From: Roseovarius sp.
GTDB lineage: Bacteria > Pseudomonadota > Alphaproteobacteria > Rhodobacterales > Rhodobacteraceae
Assembly: GCA_026709325.1 (NCBI GenBank)
Contig: JAPOTF010000161.1
Location: 1 to 64,000, forward strand
Length of the DNA stretch: 64,000 nucleotides
Reading direction: 5' to 3'
Position 1 is the stretch's first letter; the number at the start of each line of letters is the position of its first letter. This document shows, piece by piece, positions 19,184 to 28,749 of this stretch. Under the pieces are notes generated by a model. It did no database searches. It had not been told where the DNA came from and worked only from the letters and a program-made list of their open reading frames with translations. A program made the translations under genes and the position numbers.

Positions 19184-19921
19184 TCATTTTGCCGTTGCCC
19201 TCAACAGTCTCTTTCTGGCCGGGGGAATTGCATTGATTTCCAAGCCGGTGAACACATGCAGCGTGTTCATCTGGCTGTCTACCACCGCATGGTCGCTGAC
19301 CCATCCCCCCATTAACAGATATGTTTTCAGCAACGGGGGCATTTTAGCCATGGCCTTCCCGATATCCGGTTTGCGAAGGCGAAGCTTATGGGCAAATTTG
19401 AACACCAGGGGAGACTTGACCCGCGGCAACCAGCGTCGCGGCGCCAAATGCCTGTCTTTCAAAACCGCAAAGGAATCCAGATAGTCCCTCTCGTCCGTTC
19501 CCTTGAATGAAGAGCATCCAAACAGCAGATCTATGTCATTTTCGTCTACAGTCTTGGTCATTGCCGCCCATGCCGCCCGCAAAATATCTGGGTCGTTTAG
19601 TTCCGGGTGTATGCAAAACCTTCCCACCTCCGCCATCTTTCCCGTGTATGACTTCAAGGCGGACAGTTCATAATATTGCGCGGAATAGCTGAGACCGATA
19701 TCTTCGCTGTTCTCAAGATACATCATCCTGAAACAGCAAACCAAATGACCTGTGGCAACCTCTTCAACGAGAAAATGGGTGCAAATTCTGTCAAATTCAT
19801 CGCAATCGATGCGATTTTTGATTTCAGTTGGCGCAAACGCCATATACCGCAATTCCTGGGCGGCTTTTATGTCATTGGCATTCCGCGCAATTCTAACTCT
19901 ATAGCGACCCTTTCTGAACAT
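19184..19921 (-). CDS. olsB: Ornithine N-acyltransferase (OlsB-like, GNAT fold)
   Basis: About 245 residues from MFRKGRYRVRIARN, preceded by AGGAAAGGG; an ATG ten codons upstream is possible. It matches the GNAT-type N-acyltransferases that make lyso-ornithine lipid from ornithine and 3-hydroxyacyl-ACP. Matching segments are AQELRYMAFAP, the DEFD cluster with a following H, VGRFCIHPELNDPDILRAAW, LFGCSSFKGTD, and the C-terminal LLKTYLLMGGWVSDHAVVD. Ornithine lipids replace phospholipids under phosphate limitation. The partner OlsA acyltransferase is not adjacent. Confidence 0.85.
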   Translation of the reverse strand: MFRKGRYRVRIARNANDIKAAQELRYMAFAPTEIKNRIDCDEFDRICTHFLVEEVATGHLVCCFRMMYLENSEDIGLSYSAQYYELSALKSYTGKMAEVGRFCIHPELNDPDILRAAWAAMTKTVDENDIDLLFGCSSFKGTDERDYLDSFAVLKDRHLAPRRWLPRVKSPLVFKFAHKLRLRKPDIGKAMAKMPPLLKTYLLMGGWVSDHAVVDSQMNTLHVFTGLEINAIPPARKRLLRATAK

Positions 19922-19986
19922 TAGCCCAAAACCCTTTCCTGGTTGCGGCATTGCAATATTCGATTTGCGGACTTCTACGAACTCGC

Positions 19987-20439
19987 CTAGTTGTTGAATA
20001 TTTCGCTTGGATCAATATTTCCAAAATTGCCAAAGAGCTGTCTCAGGATGCTTGTGTTTACAATTGAGGAATCCGTAACCCGGCGAGACAACCTGACAAC
20101 ATTGCCGTCCTCGAGACCAAATCGCTCGATATTTTCTATTGTTTCATTCGAATTAAAACTTATGACGACAATTTCCCTGTCAACCACTTTCGGCTTGCGA
20201 GGTCCATATGTCGCAATGCGGCTCCTAATGTAATAATAGTCGTCACCGCCGAGCCCCGACACGCCCGGGGCGCCAATGACTTCATCAACCGAACCGCGAG
20301 TGTCGGCGCCCACTTCAAGTATGCTCAGATCCTCCTCGCTTGGAACATACCCATGATTTTGGTAGCTTTCACTGCATGCGCAAACAATTAAGGCCATAAG
20401 CGTCGCAATTGCCGCGTTGCGCATTTTAATTTTGACCAT
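19987..20439 (-). CDS. bamE: BamE (SmpA/OmlA) outer-membrane assembly lipoprotein
   Basis: 150 residues from MVKIKMRNAAIATL; GGGGG lies 8 bases upstream of this ATG. Signal peptide with a lipobox ending near IVCAC. The mature part has HGYVPSEEDLSILEVGADTR and DEVIGAPGVSGLGGDDYYYI, the SmpA/OmlA core, followed by FNSNETIENIERFGLEDG. It is an accessory part of the BAM complex that inserts beta-barrel proteins. Divergent from the DUF177 gene, an arrangement common in alphaproteobacteria. Confidence 0.92.
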   Translation of the reverse strand: MVKIKMRNAAIATLMALIVCACSESYQNHGYVPSEEDLSILEVGADTRGSVDEVIGAPGVSGLGGDDYYYIRSRIATYGPRKPKVVDREIVVISFNSNETIENIERFGLEDGNVVRLSRRVTDSSIVNTSILRQLFGNFGNIDPSEIFNN

Positions 20440-20525
20440 ATCCAAAACCCCCGGGTCTTGTCTTGCCATAACGTCGCATATATCAAGACCGTTGCAGTGT
20501 TCAAGAAAAGGATGCCCGCCAGACC

Positions 20526-21086
20526 ATGGCCCGTAAAGCTCCGGAAAAATTCCTTATACGCGTTTCCGATTTGCCTCCGGGCAAATCAATGGATTTTGAT
20601 ATACAGATTGATGATGGGATTTGCAATTCCATATCAAAAATTCTGAATGCCGAAAAAATGCGAAAAGCCAGATTCAGGGGACGGCTTGCACCTGTCGGCA
20701 AAACGGATTGGAAACTGTCCGCAAAGCTTGGCGCAACCGCTGTTCAAATCTGCGTTGTGACGCTTGAGCCCGTTACGACAAGGATTGACGTTGATGTCAC
20801 GCGTCGCTTTTGCAAAGACTTCCAAAGAGCGCATGCAGATGAAATCCAAGCTGACGGCGATGATTCGGAAGAGCCGCTTGGGGCGGAAATCAATCTTTAT
20901 GATGTCATTCTTGAAGAACTTTCCCTGTCACTGCCATCATATCCGCGCGGCAGGGGCGCGTTTCTCGACGCAATTACAGTTTCGCCTCCCGAAGCGGATT
21001 CCGAAATTTTCAGAGCAGAAAACCCGTTCGCGTCGCTTGGGGAAATATATTCAAACTCTTCAAGGATTGGGCAACGCCAAAAATAG
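20526..21086 (+). CDS. YceD/DUF177 family protein
   Basis: 186 residues. The DUF177 pattern is visible: an N-terminal strand region FLIRVSDLPPGKSMDFDI, a central RFRGRLAPVG segment, then QICVVTLEPVTTRIDVDVTRRF and the acidic EINLYDVILEELSLSLPSYPR. YceD proteins affect 23S rRNA accumulation and are commonly encoded just upstream of rpmF (L32) and plsX, exactly as here. They are thought to link ribosome and phospholipid synthesis. The cysteine pair of some members is reduced to one (QICVVTLEP). Confidence 0.92.
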   Translation: MARKAPEKFLIRVSDLPPGKSMDFDIQIDDGICNSISKILNAEKMRKARFRGRLAPVGKTDWKLSAKLGATAVQICVVTLEPVTTRIDVDVTRRFCKDFQRAHADEIQADGDDSEEPLGAEINLYDVILEELSLSLPSYPRGRGAFLDAITVSPPEADSEIFRAENPFASLGEIYSNSSRIGQRQK

Positions 21087-21237
21087 TCAAATTGCATCTT
21101 GCAAACTGATAAAATTTTTGTAAATGCTTGCATTGCCCGGTTATTTGGGGGTTGCATGCAGAGATCTGAAAAGACTATTGGATGCGGGCTAAGTTGAACA
21201 GTGTGCCGAAACGGCATTTTAAAATTGAGGTTCTGTT

Positions 21238-21441
21238 ATGGCAGTCCAACAAAACAAGGTTTCGAAGTCCAGACGTGACAAACGCCGTTCGCATGACTCG
21301 CTCAAGGCAGTGAATATGGCAATATGCGCCAACTGCGGAGAGAAAAAGCGTCCCCATCACATCTGCATGGCCTGCGGCTATTACGGCGGTCGCGAGGTGC
21401 TGATATATGATGACGAAACTGACCTGGATGAAGAATACTGA
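21238..21441 (+). CDS. rpmF: 50S ribosomal protein L32
   Basis: 67 residues starting [20 protein letters not shown], with GAGG 8 bases upstream. L32 is a small zinc-ribbon protein near the peptidyl-transferase centre. The four metal ligands form two CxxC pairs, CANCGEKK and CMACGYY, so this is the zinc-binding form. The gap of 150 bp from yceD may hold its own promoter; plsX follows after 33 bp. Confidence 0.98.
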   Translation: MAVQQNKVSKSRRDKRRSHDSLKAVNMAICANCGEKKRPHHICMACGYYGGREVLIYDDETDLDEEY

Positions 21442-21474
21442 TTCATTCGATTCCAGCCAGGGGCAATTCTTCAT

Positions 21475-22572
21475 ATGGAAGAGATGACGGATCGGGGCAA
21501 TGGCCGCATGTTAATATCGGTGGACGTCATGGGCGGTGATCACGGGCCCATGACCATCCTTGATGGCATCGCCCTCGCGGCCAAAAAATATCCCGATGTT
21601 GAATTTATCCTGCATGGTCCAGAGCGGGAATTGAAGCAGATCGTCGGCAAAAGAAAAAACTTGCAGTCCCGCTGTGAAATACGCGATGCCACAAACATGG
21701 TGTCCATGGGCGATAAGCCGTCCATTGCCGCCCGGCATGCGGAGGGAACATCAATGTGGTCCGCGCTTGAAGCCGTCCGTACAGGTGAAGCAAGCGCATG
21801 CTTTTCATGCGGAAACACCGGGGCTTTGGCAATGTTGTCGGTTCTGCGATTGAAAAGGCTGCCAGGCATAAATCGGCCGGCGATTGCGATTCTCTGGCCA
21901 TCAAAAAATCCTCAAGGTCACACCATTATGCTTGATGGCGGCGCGGATATAAGCGCCGACGCCCAAGATCTTCTTCAATACGCGTTAATGGGAACGACGT
22001 ATGCACGCTTCGGGTATGGTCTCTCGCGACCGAGAGTGGGATTGCTGAATGTCGGCACGGAAAAACACAAGGGCACTCAGGAACTTGGAAAGGCTTATGG
22101 TCTAATTGACAATAGTGCCGGCAATGCCGAGTTCGACTTTATGGGATTCATTGAAGGGATGAATATTCCAGGCGATTTATGCGATGTCGTGATTACCGAT
22201 GGATTTACCGGCAATGTAGCCATAAAGGCTTCCGAGGGGACCGCCGAGCTGATTTTGGGATTTCTTCGAGATGCATTCAATTTCACTCCGTTATCTCGAA
22301 TTGCCGCCTTGCTGGCATATACTTCACTAAGAAGAATGAAAAAGAGAATTGATCCGCGCCGATCAAATGGAGGAGTGTTTCTTGGTGTGAATGGCACGGT
22401 GATAAAATCACATGGCTCCGCTGATGCCGTTGGTGTTTCCGCGGCGATCAAACTTGCCTGCAAGCTTGCCCGTTCGAATTTTAACAGCAAGCTTGCCACA
22501 ACTGTCTCGTCTTTTGCCTTGCAGAAACCGAACGCCTCAAATTCCATCTCCACTAAAGAGAACTGCCGATGA
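21475..22572 (+). CDS. plsX: PlsX phosphate acyltransferase
   Basis: 365 residues. It converts acyl-ACP to acyl-phosphate for glycerophospholipid synthesis. Signatures: ISVDVMGGDHGP near the N-terminus, ASACFSCGNTGALAMLSVLRLK, MLDGGADISADAQDLLQYA, LLNVGTEKHKGTQ and VITDGFTGNVAIKASEGTAE. Length is normal. The stop overlaps the ATG of fabH (ATGA), so the two are coupled. Confidence 0.97.
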   Translation: MEEMTDRGNGRMLISVDVMGGDHGPMTILDGIALAAKKYPDVEFILHGPERELKQIVGKRKNLQSRCEIRDATNMVSMGDKPSIAARHAEGTSMWSALEAVRTGEASACFSCGNTGALAMLSVLRLKRLPGINRPAIAILWPSKNPQGHTIMLDGGADISADAQDLLQYALMGTTYARFGYGLSRPRVGLLNVGTEKHKGTQELGKAYGLIDNSAGNAEFDFMGFIEGMNIPGDLCDVVITDGFTGNVAIKASEGTAELILGFLRDAFNFTPLSRIAALLAYTSLRRMKKRIDPRRSNGGVFLGVNGTVIKSHGSADAVGVSAAIKLACKLARSNFNSKLATTVSSFALQKPNASNSISTKENCR

Positions 22573-23543
22573 CAAGGAGAGCGGTTATCGAAGGTGCCGG
22601 CCACTATCTACCGGACCGGGTGGTGCCCAATTCATATTTTGAATCTTTTCTGAACACCTCAGATGAGTGGATTCGCGCTCGGTCGGGAATTGAAAGACGT
22701 CATTTCGCGTCATCCAGCCAAACGACATCAGATCTCGCATTTTACGCGGCAAAGGAGGCAATTCAAAATGCCCGGTTAAATGTTGACGACATAGATGGCA
22801 TAGTGGTGGCCACCTCCACACCGGATCTTACCTTTCCATCCGTGGCCACAATGGTTCAAGCCAAACTGGAAATGAAGACAGGATTTGGATTTGATGTGCA
22901 AGCGGTATGCGCCGGTTTCATTTTTGCCGTTGCAAACGCCAATGCCCTCATAGTTTCCGGTCAGGCGGAAAGATTGCTGGTTGTTGGCTCGGAAACCTTC
23001 AGTCGGATCATGGACTGGAATGATCGTAGCACTTGCGTCCTTTTTGGTGATGGCGCGGGAGCAATTATACTTGCGGCGGATGAAGGTGCGGGCACCAGCG
23101 ACGACAGAGGGATTCTGTCCACGGATATCAACTCGGATGGCAGTTTAAAGGATCTACTGTATGTTGATGGAGGGGTTTCAACATCTGGAACATCCGGCAA
23201 ACTTCGAATGCAGGGCAACCTTATATTCAGACAGGCCGTGGAGAAGTTAACGGCAACCACGAAACAGTGCCTCAAAAAGGCCGGTCTTAAAGAACGTGAA
23301 ATTGACTGGATGGTTCCCCATCAGGCAAATTTGCGCATTATAAATGCCGTTGCAAACAAGATGGGTATATCAATGGACAAAATTGTTTTGACAATTCAAG
23401 ACCATGGCAATACTTCGGCGGCATCGATACCATTAGCCTTGTCAAAAGGCATAAGAGAGGGCAAATTGAAGTGCGGCGACCTGATAGTTTCCGAGGCAAT
23501 TGGCGGCGGATTGGCCTGGGGGTCGGCGGTAATGCGAGTATGA
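22569..23543 (+). CDS. fabH: FabH 3-oxoacyl-ACP synthase III
   Basis: 324 residues. It starts each fatty acid by condensing acetyl-CoA with malonyl-ACP. The catalytic cysteine is in VQAVCAGFIFAV, the histidine in WMVPHQANLRII and the asparagine in DHGNTSAASIPLAL, the complete Cys-His-Asn triad. N-terminal ALYLPDR-like GAGHYLPDRVVPNSY and TSDEWIRARSGIERR are standard. It lies directly after plsX in the usual order. Confidence 0.97.
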   Translation: MTRRAVIEGAGHYLPDRVVPNSYFESFLNTSDEWIRARSGIERRHFASSSQTTSDLAFYAAKEAIQNARLNVDDIDGIVVATSTPDLTFPSVATMVQAKLEMKTGFGFDVQAVCAGFIFAVANANALIVSGQAERLLVVGSETFSRIMDWNDRSTCVLFGDGAGAIILAADEGAGTSDDRGILSTDINSDGSLKDLLYVDGGVSTSGTSGKLRMQGNLIFRQAVEKLTATTKQCLKKAGLKEREIDWMVPHQANLRIINAVANKMGISMDKIVLTIQDHGNTSAASIPLALSKGIREGKLKCGDLIVSEAIGGGLAWGSAVMRV

Positions 23544-23616
23544 GGGAGTGAAATACCATACCGGAATATTGACATTCCAAAAATGCAACTCAATTTTATG
23601 CGGCACAGGGGGCAAG

Positions 23617-23931
23617 ATGAACAAAAAGACACTAACCAGAATGGACTTGAGCGAGGCCTTGCACGAAGAAATAGGCCTTTCAAAAAACGATTCCTCCAAG
23701 CTCGTGGATAGCATTATGTCACACATATCAAATGCTTTGGTTGCGGGAGATTCCGTCAAGATATCAAATTTTGGATCCTTCCTGGTACGCGAAAAGCGTG
23801 AACGCATGGGACGCAACCCCAAAACCGGCGAGGAAGCCGTTATTGACGAGCGCCGGGTTATATCCTTCCGCGCATCTCATCATTTAAAGAAAAAGGTGCT
23901 CAGCGGAAACATGGGAAAAACAGAGAGTTAA
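23617..23931 (+). CDS. ihfA: Integration host factor subunit alpha
   Basis: 104 residues from [15 protein letters not shown], with GGGGG upstream; the frame is open 23 codons earlier without homology. HU/IHF DNA-bending fold: [42 protein letters not shown] containing the beta-arm proline, and [14 protein letters not shown]. With IHF-beta it bends DNA at promoters, origins and attachment sites. The position between fabH and a MerR gene is conserved in alphaproteobacteria. Confidence 0.96.
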   Translation: MNKKTLTRMDLSEALHEEIGLSKNDSSKLVDSIMSHISNALVAGDSVKISNFGSFLVREKRERMGRNPKTGEEAVIDERRVISFRASHHLKKKVLSGNMGKTES

Positions 23932-23950
23932 CTGGAGGCGCTCCAAAAAC

Positions 23951-24583
23951 ATGGCCAAGTCAGACGAAGCCTTTCGCACCATTGGAGAGGTTGCAGATTG
24001 GTTGAACACCCATTCACATGTACTTAGATTTTGGGAAAGCAAATTCAAGGAAATTAAACCCATTAAAGGAACTGGAGGGCGCAGGTATTATCGTCCTTGC
24101 GACATGCTGCTTATAGGCGGAATTAAAAAACTTCTGCACGAAGACGGAATGACAATCAAGAGCGTGCAGGCCTATCTGCTTGAAAATGGCAACGATATAG
24201 TATCGTCACATTCCAAATCTTTGAATTTTAACGAAAATCGTCAACTTGATGAAACAACTCCAAAGCGGGAAAGAAAAGCGGGTTCAATGGAATCCGGCGC
24301 CTTTTCATCTGCAGCTGCGAAGGCTGAATTTTCAAATGCCGCGGAGCAACCAGATACATCTGGCGAATCAACTGGCGACAATGGAACAGCCATGTCGGAA
24401 GTTGATGAAAAAGCCGAAACCGGCAGGGGAAATGCATTTTCAAGTGCGGCAAATGATCCGGATGATGATGTTAAAGCCAATTCAGGACTCCTGACTTTTC
24501 TTGCGAGCTTTCCCAGATGTCTCGCACCCGACCAGAAAGACAAATTGCGCTTAATTTTAGCCAGACTGGAAAAGACCGCGTGA
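23951..24583 (+). CDS. MerR-family transcriptional regulator of the plsX-fabH-ihfA cluster
   Basis: 210 residues, GGAGG 11 bases upstream. The N-terminal winged helix reads [22 protein letters not shown], then [35 protein letters not shown]. The middle (about 95-175) is low-complexity and acidic/Ser-rich with no metal-binding cysteine pattern. A short C-terminal helix, [17 protein letters not shown], follows. This protein regularly follows ihfA and precedes tRNA-Pro in the class. Its target genes are not known to me. Confidence 0.9.
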   Translation: MAKSDEAFRTIGEVADWLNTHSHVLRFWESKFKEIKPIKGTGGRRYYRPCDMLLIGGIKKLLHEDGMTIKSVQAYLLENGNDIVSSHSKSLNFNENRQLDETTPKRERKAGSMESGAFSSAAAKAEFSNAAEQPDTSGESTGDNGTAMSEVDEKAETGRGNAFSSAANDPDDDVKANSGLLTFLASFPRCLAPDQKDKLRLILARLEKTA

Positions 24584-24661
24584 ATCATTGTTGGGAACAA
24601 ACCAAAAAGTGCCTAAAATATCTTGTAATAAGCTGGAATTTCGTTATTTAAGAAACATTGT

Positions 24662-24738
24662 CGGGCTATGGCGCAGCCTGGTAGCGCGTCCGTCTGGGGG
24701 ACGGAAGGTCGCAGGTTCAAGTCCTGCTAGCCCGACCA
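24662..24738 (+). tRNA. tRNA-Pro (anticodon GGG)
   Basis: Complete cloverleaf. The acceptor CGGGCTA pairs with TAGCCCG. The D-arm contains GGCGCAGCCTGGTAGCGC, the anticodon arm TCCGT-CTGGGGG-ACGGA gives anticodon GGG, and the T-arm is GCAGGTTCAAGTCCTGC. Discriminator A is followed by an encoded CCA. Its position after the merR gene is the usual one in alphaproteobacteria. Confidence 0.96.
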
Positions 24739-24808
24739 TATTAAAGCTTCCTGCTTCAAAAGCGCGCATCCGTTTCACTATAAAGCCCGCTCTCGGCCTG
24801 GTATCGGA

Positions 24809-25879
24809 ATGACGGGAGTCCTTGCCAGTCAGCAAATAGAGGAAATGCTTGCGGTAAAGCAGATTTTCGCTCCGAGCCAAGTTGACCTGTTTCAAATTCA
24901 ACCCGCATCGCTTGACCTTCGGCTTGGAAACATTGCCTACAGGGTTCGCGCATCGTTTCTTTCAGGTGAAAACAATCGCGTGAATGATAGATTGATGGAT
25001 TTTGAAATGCACCGGATTGATCTGACTTGTGGCGCGGTGCTTGAAAGGGGATGTGTTTATGTTGTTCCGCTAATGGAGAGTCTCAATCTGCCAGATGAAA
25101 TACGCGCGGTGACAAATGCGAAATCTTCAACGGGCCGTCTAGACTTGCTGACACGCACAATTACCGATTTCGGAACGGAATTCGATCGCATTCCAAATGG
25201 CTACCAAGGTCAATTATATGCCGAAATCTGCCCCCGCTCATTCTCGGTTCTGGTCCGTCCGGGAATGCGACTGAATCAGATTCGATTCAGAAAGGGCAAA
25301 GCAATGCTTGATGACGTTGAACTTCAAGATCTTCACGATAAAACTCCACTTGTTGATCTTCCCGCCGTCATTAAAAATGGACTTGGCTTTTCCGTCGATC
25401 TTTCCAACAAAAAGGGCACACTTGTAGGATATTGCGCAAAACCGCACGCGGGCATTATAGATTTGGACAAAATCGGCACGTATAAGTCATCGGATTACTG
25501 GGTTGAAATTCATTCCGACAACGGAAGAATAATCCTCGACCCGGGAGCATTTTATATACTTGTAAGCCGCGAGGCCGTTTCAATTCCTTCCTCCCATGCA
25601 GCTGAAATGGCGCCTTTTCTGGCCATGGTGGGAGAATTCAGAGTGCACTATGCGGGTTTCTTTGACCCCGGATTTGGGCATGCCTCCGCTGGCGGCCAAG
25701 GGTCGCGCGCAGTGCTTGAGGTTCGATGCCACGAATCCCCTTTTGCGCTGGAACACGGGCAAACTGTCGGACGTCTGATATATGAAAAAATGGATCAAAA
25801 ACCCGACCGGCTTTACGGTGCCGGCATTGCCTCAAACTATCAGCGGCAGGGACTGAAACTGTCCAAGCATTTCATGTAG
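24809..25879 (+). CDS. dcd: dCTP deaminase, two-domain (about 356-residue) form
   Basis: 356 residues, nearly twice the length of E. coli Dcd. This is the duplicated dUTPase-fold form found in alphaproteobacteria. The first half has QIQPASLDLRLGNIAYRVRA and AKSSTGRLDLLTRTITDFGTEFD with the catalytic region, then GQLYAEICPRSFSVLVRPGMRLNQIRF. The second half repeats the beta fold (DPGAFYILVSREAVSIP, VGEFRVHYAGFFDPGFGH, LEVRCHESPFALEHGQTVGRLIYE). It deaminates dCTP to dUTP for thymidylate synthesis. Confidence 0.93.
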   Translation: MTGVLASQQIEEMLAVKQIFAPSQVDLFQIQPASLDLRLGNIAYRVRASFLSGENNRVNDRLMDFEMHRIDLTCGAVLERGCVYVVPLMESLNLPDEIRAVTNAKSSTGRLDLLTRTITDFGTEFDRIPNGYQGQLYAEICPRSFSVLVRPGMRLNQIRFRKGKAMLDDVELQDLHDKTPLVDLPAVIKNGLGFSVDLSNKKGTLVGYCAKPHAGIIDLDKIGTYKSSDYWVEIHSDNGRIILDPGAFYILVSREAVSIPSSHAAEMAPFLAMVGEFRVHYAGFFDPGFGHASAGGQGSRAVLEVRCHESPFALEHGQTVGRLIYEKMDQKPDRLYGAGIASNYQRQGLKLSKHFM

Positions 25880-26315
25880 GCGACCTGCTCTCCCGCATCC
25901 GGTCCGGTTTCAAATCCAGTGTCGCGCGCCAATTGTAAAACGGGATGTCCAACTCCAGGCGCGAATAGCCATTGTCAGTCAATCAACCACTCTCCAAAGT
26001 GAAAATGCAAAGAGAGACACCTATCAAGGCAATCGCCTCCGTTCGTGGTCGGCTCGGTGGTGCCCTTGTTCAATTCAATCGCCAAGCATCCATCTTTTGG
26101 GCGCACTCGAACACGGCGGGTCGGCAGCGAGCGATTGCACCACATCATCGGGGACCGCTTCTCTGCAAGGGTTTATCAGATTCCACTCTTGACTTCGGGT
26201 TCCCATTACGGAAGCGATTGCCCCGGACACCTATGGAGGCGAACGGCATTTGAACCGTTCCAAATCACTGGGACATTCCGGCAACACATGTCATGAAAAA
26301 TAATTCAAATGATTT
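25880..26315. other. Intergenic region between dcd and scpB, probably degraded sequence
   Basis: About 435 bp downstream of two convergent genes. Two overlapping plus-strand frames (25972-26253 and 26045-26296) are open but match nothing I recognise and have no ribosome sites. They could be relics of a lost gene. No RNA gene or terminator could be identified. Confidence 0.4.
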
Positions 26316-26960
26316 TCAATCCTCAAAAAAGCTTGGTTGGTCGCTATCGGATTCTTCATCATTTTCCCGCAGGCGATCATTGGGAGGCAATTGATTTGCC
26401 AGCAAACCCGCAGCGCGCAAATCGCTCAACCCGGGCAGGTCCATAACGCTCTCCAATCCGAAATGGTCAAGAAACTTTTCGGTAACCATGAATGTCACGG
26501 GACGCCCCGGGGTTGTTTTTCTACGTCCGAATTTCACCCATTCAAGTTCCAAAAGCTGATCAATGGTCCCCCGACTTGCGGACACGCCTCGAATGCTCTC
26601 GATTTCCGCGCGCGTGGCAGGTTGATGATAGGCTATAATCGCAAGCGTCTCTATGGCCGCCCTGCTCAACTTTCGCCTTTCAACCATCTCTTGCCGCATT
26701 AAAAAACCCAGATCTGGCGCAGTTCGAAACGCCCATGAACCGCCTGTTTTTACAAGTTTTACCCCTCTATTCTCATAGAGCGCACGCAAATGCTCGAGCG
26801 CTTTTGACGCATTGCATCCCTGCGGCATTCTTTCTTCCATGTCGCGAATGGTCAAAGACTCGGCCGATGCAAAAAGCATTGCCTCGCACATGCGAGACTG
26901 CGCCTCTAAAGATGGCGTCTCAAACAGGCTTTCCGTTTTTTCTTCGATATCTTCATTCAA
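26316..26960 (-). CDS. scpB: ScpB segregation and condensation protein
   Basis: 214 residues with paired winged-helix domains: MCEAMLFASAESLTIRDMEERM near the N-terminus and AAIETLAIIAYHQPATRAEIESIRG plus GRRKTTPGRPVTFMVTEKFLDHFGL in the second domain. With ScpA and Smc it forms the bacterial condensin. An 8-bp overlap with scpA upstream indicates coupling. The tail is acidic. Confidence 0.96.
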   Translation of the reverse strand: MNEDIEEKTESLFETPSLEAQSRMCEAMLFASAESLTIRDMEERMPQGCNASKALEHLRALYENRGVKLVKTGGSWAFRTAPDLGFLMRQEMVERRKLSRAAIETLAIIAYHQPATRAEIESIRGVSASRGTIDQLLELEWVKFGRRKTTPGRPVTFMVTEKFLDHFGLESVMDLPGLSDLRAAGLLANQLPPNDRLRENDEESDSDQPSFFED

Positions 26961-27753
26961 GGGATTGATCCTTTAATCGCAACTCAATTGCGGCAAACGC
27001 CTCCTTCTGCCGAATTTCAACATTGCCCTCCTTTACCAGTTCCAGAGCCGCCGCAAATGTTGAAGCGGTGGCGGAACGTCGGCGTTTCCCGTCTGAACTA
27101 GACGTGTCTGGGAGATAGCTGGATATGTCTGTCCAGGAACCGGCAAATCCAATTAGTCTTCGCATGCGCTCCAATGCCTGCTCAAGAGTGAACACCGAAT
27201 CCCTGCTCATGACATAGGGACGAAACTCATCCCTGGTTCTAATTCGCGCATATCCCTGCATCAGATCAAGCAATGAAGCGCCATATGTCACCTTTCTGAT
27301 TCTAGATACATCCTCTGGAATTCCCCGGCAAAAAAAATCCTGACCCAGTTGTCCACGCGCCATTAATTTGGCAGCCGCATCGCGCATTGCCTGCAGCCTT
27401 TTCAGTTGGAATGCCAGGTGAGCCGCCAATTCCTCACCGTCCGGTTCACCATGAGCAGGGTCTGGAGGAAGCAAAAGGCGGGACTTCAAATACGCCAGCC
27501 ATGCCGCCATGACAAGATAATCCGCGGCCAATTCAATTCGCAACGCACTGGCCTGCTCAATAAATGAAAGATATTGCATGGCCAGCTGCAATATTGAAAT
27601 TTTTCGCAAATCCACTTTTTGGGATCTTGCCATCACAAGCAGCAGGTCAAGCGGCCCCTCATATCCGTCAATGTTAACCAGCAGAGTGTCCGGCGACATC
27701 CGATCCGAGACATTTGCAATGTCAATTCCGCTATCAAATTCGTCTTCCGACAT
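26953..27753 (-). CDS. scpA: ScpA segregation and condensation protein (kleisin)
   Basis: 266 residues. The N-terminal Smc-neck-binding part carries the kleisin signature DGYEGPLDLLLVMARSQKVD followed by ISILQLAMQYLSFIE and AADYLVMAAWLAYLKSRLLLP. The linker binds ScpB and the C-terminal winged helix ends EAFAAIELRLKDQ. It bridges the Smc dimer. Six bp separate it from nagZ. Confidence 0.96.
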   Translation of the reverse strand: MSEDEFDSGIDIANVSDRMSPDTLLVNIDGYEGPLDLLLVMARSQKVDLRKISILQLAMQYLSFIEQASALRIELAADYLVMAAWLAYLKSRLLLPPDPAHGEPDGEELAAHLAFQLKRLQAMRDAAAKLMARGQLGQDFFCRGIPEDVSRIRKVTYGASLLDLMQGYARIRTRDEFRPYVMSRDSVFTLEQALERMRRLIGFAGSWTDISSYLPDTSSSDGKRRRSATASTFAAALELVKEGNVEIRQKEAFAAIELRLKDQSLE

Positions 27754-27759
27754 TCGATA

Positions 27760-28749
27760 TCAACTTAGCAAGGTTTGCAACTTCGCCTCCATTTCTTCAA
27801 TGTCAGCATCGTCTGGCGAGCCTCGCATGTTCAATGCGCTTTCGGCTCGCTTTTGCGCCATCTCGCTCATCTCACCAGAAGCATTCGCAACCATGGTTCG
27901 TTCAGCCAGTGAGCCGTTGCAGTGCAGAATAACGTCGCATCCGGCTTTAAGCGACTCTTTTGCCGTTTCAGTTGCAGAGCCGCTTAGCGCCTTCATCGAA
28001 ATATCATCTGTCATAAGCAATCCATCAAACCCGATTTTATTTCGTATCACGTCGACAACCGATTTGCTCACAGTTGCGGGCTCCGCGCCCAAACGAGAAT
28101 AGACGATATGCGCGGTCATGGCCAATGGCATGTCATTAAGATACTGAAAGGGAATAAAATCCGTCTTTTCAAGCTGCTCAATTGCAACGTCCACCCTAGG
28201 TAGTTCGAAATGACTGTCGGCTTGAGAGCGTCCATGACCAGGTATATGCTTGATAACTGGCAGCACTCCGCCGCCCAGCAATCCCGAAGCCGCCGCCCTT
28301 CCGAGTTTTGCCACTGAATCAGGGGTATATCCATAGCAACGGTTTTTGAGAAAAGCATGCGTCGAGGGCCAGGCCACATCTACAAGAGGTGCGCAATTGC
28401 TGTAAATTCCCAGATCGTGAAGCTCGCTTGCAATAATCCTGTAGCGCATATACATCGCCTCTTCCGCATCGCGGCCCGCCTTTGCCACAAACTCCAAAGG
28501 CGGAGGCCATTCTCGCCAATAGGGTTCCCCAAGACGCTGCACCCTTCCACCTTCCTGATCGATTGCGATCAGTGCGTCGTGCCCGGCGGCTTCCCGCATT
28601 TCATGGCACAACGCGCGAACCTGTGATGGATATTGGATGTTTCTGGCGAAGAGAATGAAACCAAATGGTCTCACATCTTTAAAAAGCGATTTCTCGTCAC
28701 GAGTCAGAGATGTGCACTCCGCATCCAATATGCATGCGCCAAAACGACT
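27760..28749 (-). CDS. nagZ: NagZ beta-N-acetylhexosaminidase
   Basis: About 329 residues from MSRFGACILDAE; this ATG overlaps the stop of the upstream SPOR gene. Glycoside hydrolase family 3 TIM barrel: FGFILFARNIQ, DALIAIDQEGGRVQRL, PVIKHIPGHGRSQADSHFELP including the catalytic-loop His, and nucleophile Asp in GLLMTDDISMKAL. It removes GlcNAc from anhydro-muropeptides in peptidoglycan recycling, which suits the AmpD-like amidase elsewhere in the window. Confidence 0.95.
   Translation of the reverse strand, partial: SRFGACILDAECTSLTRDEKSLFKDVRPFGFILFARNIQYPSQVRALCHEMREAAGHDALIAIDQEGGRVQRLGEPYWREWPPPLEFVAKAGRDAEEAMYMRYRIIASELHDLGIYSNCAPLVDVAWPSTHAFLKNRCYGYTPDSVAKLGRAAASGLLGGGVLPVIKHIPGHGRSQADSHFELPRVDVAIEQLEKTDFIPFQYLNDMPLAMTAHIVYSRLGAEPATVSKSVVDVIRNKIGFDGLLMTDDISMKALSGSATETAKESLKAGCDVILHCNGSLAERTMVANASGEMSEMAQKRAESALNMRGSPDDADIEEMEAKLQTLLS

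Noticed and set aside
21087-21103. 17-bp sequence TCAAATTGCATCTTGCA also found at 58009-58025
   Set aside because: One exact 17-mer match is not far from chance expectation in a 64-kb window, and the flanks do not match.
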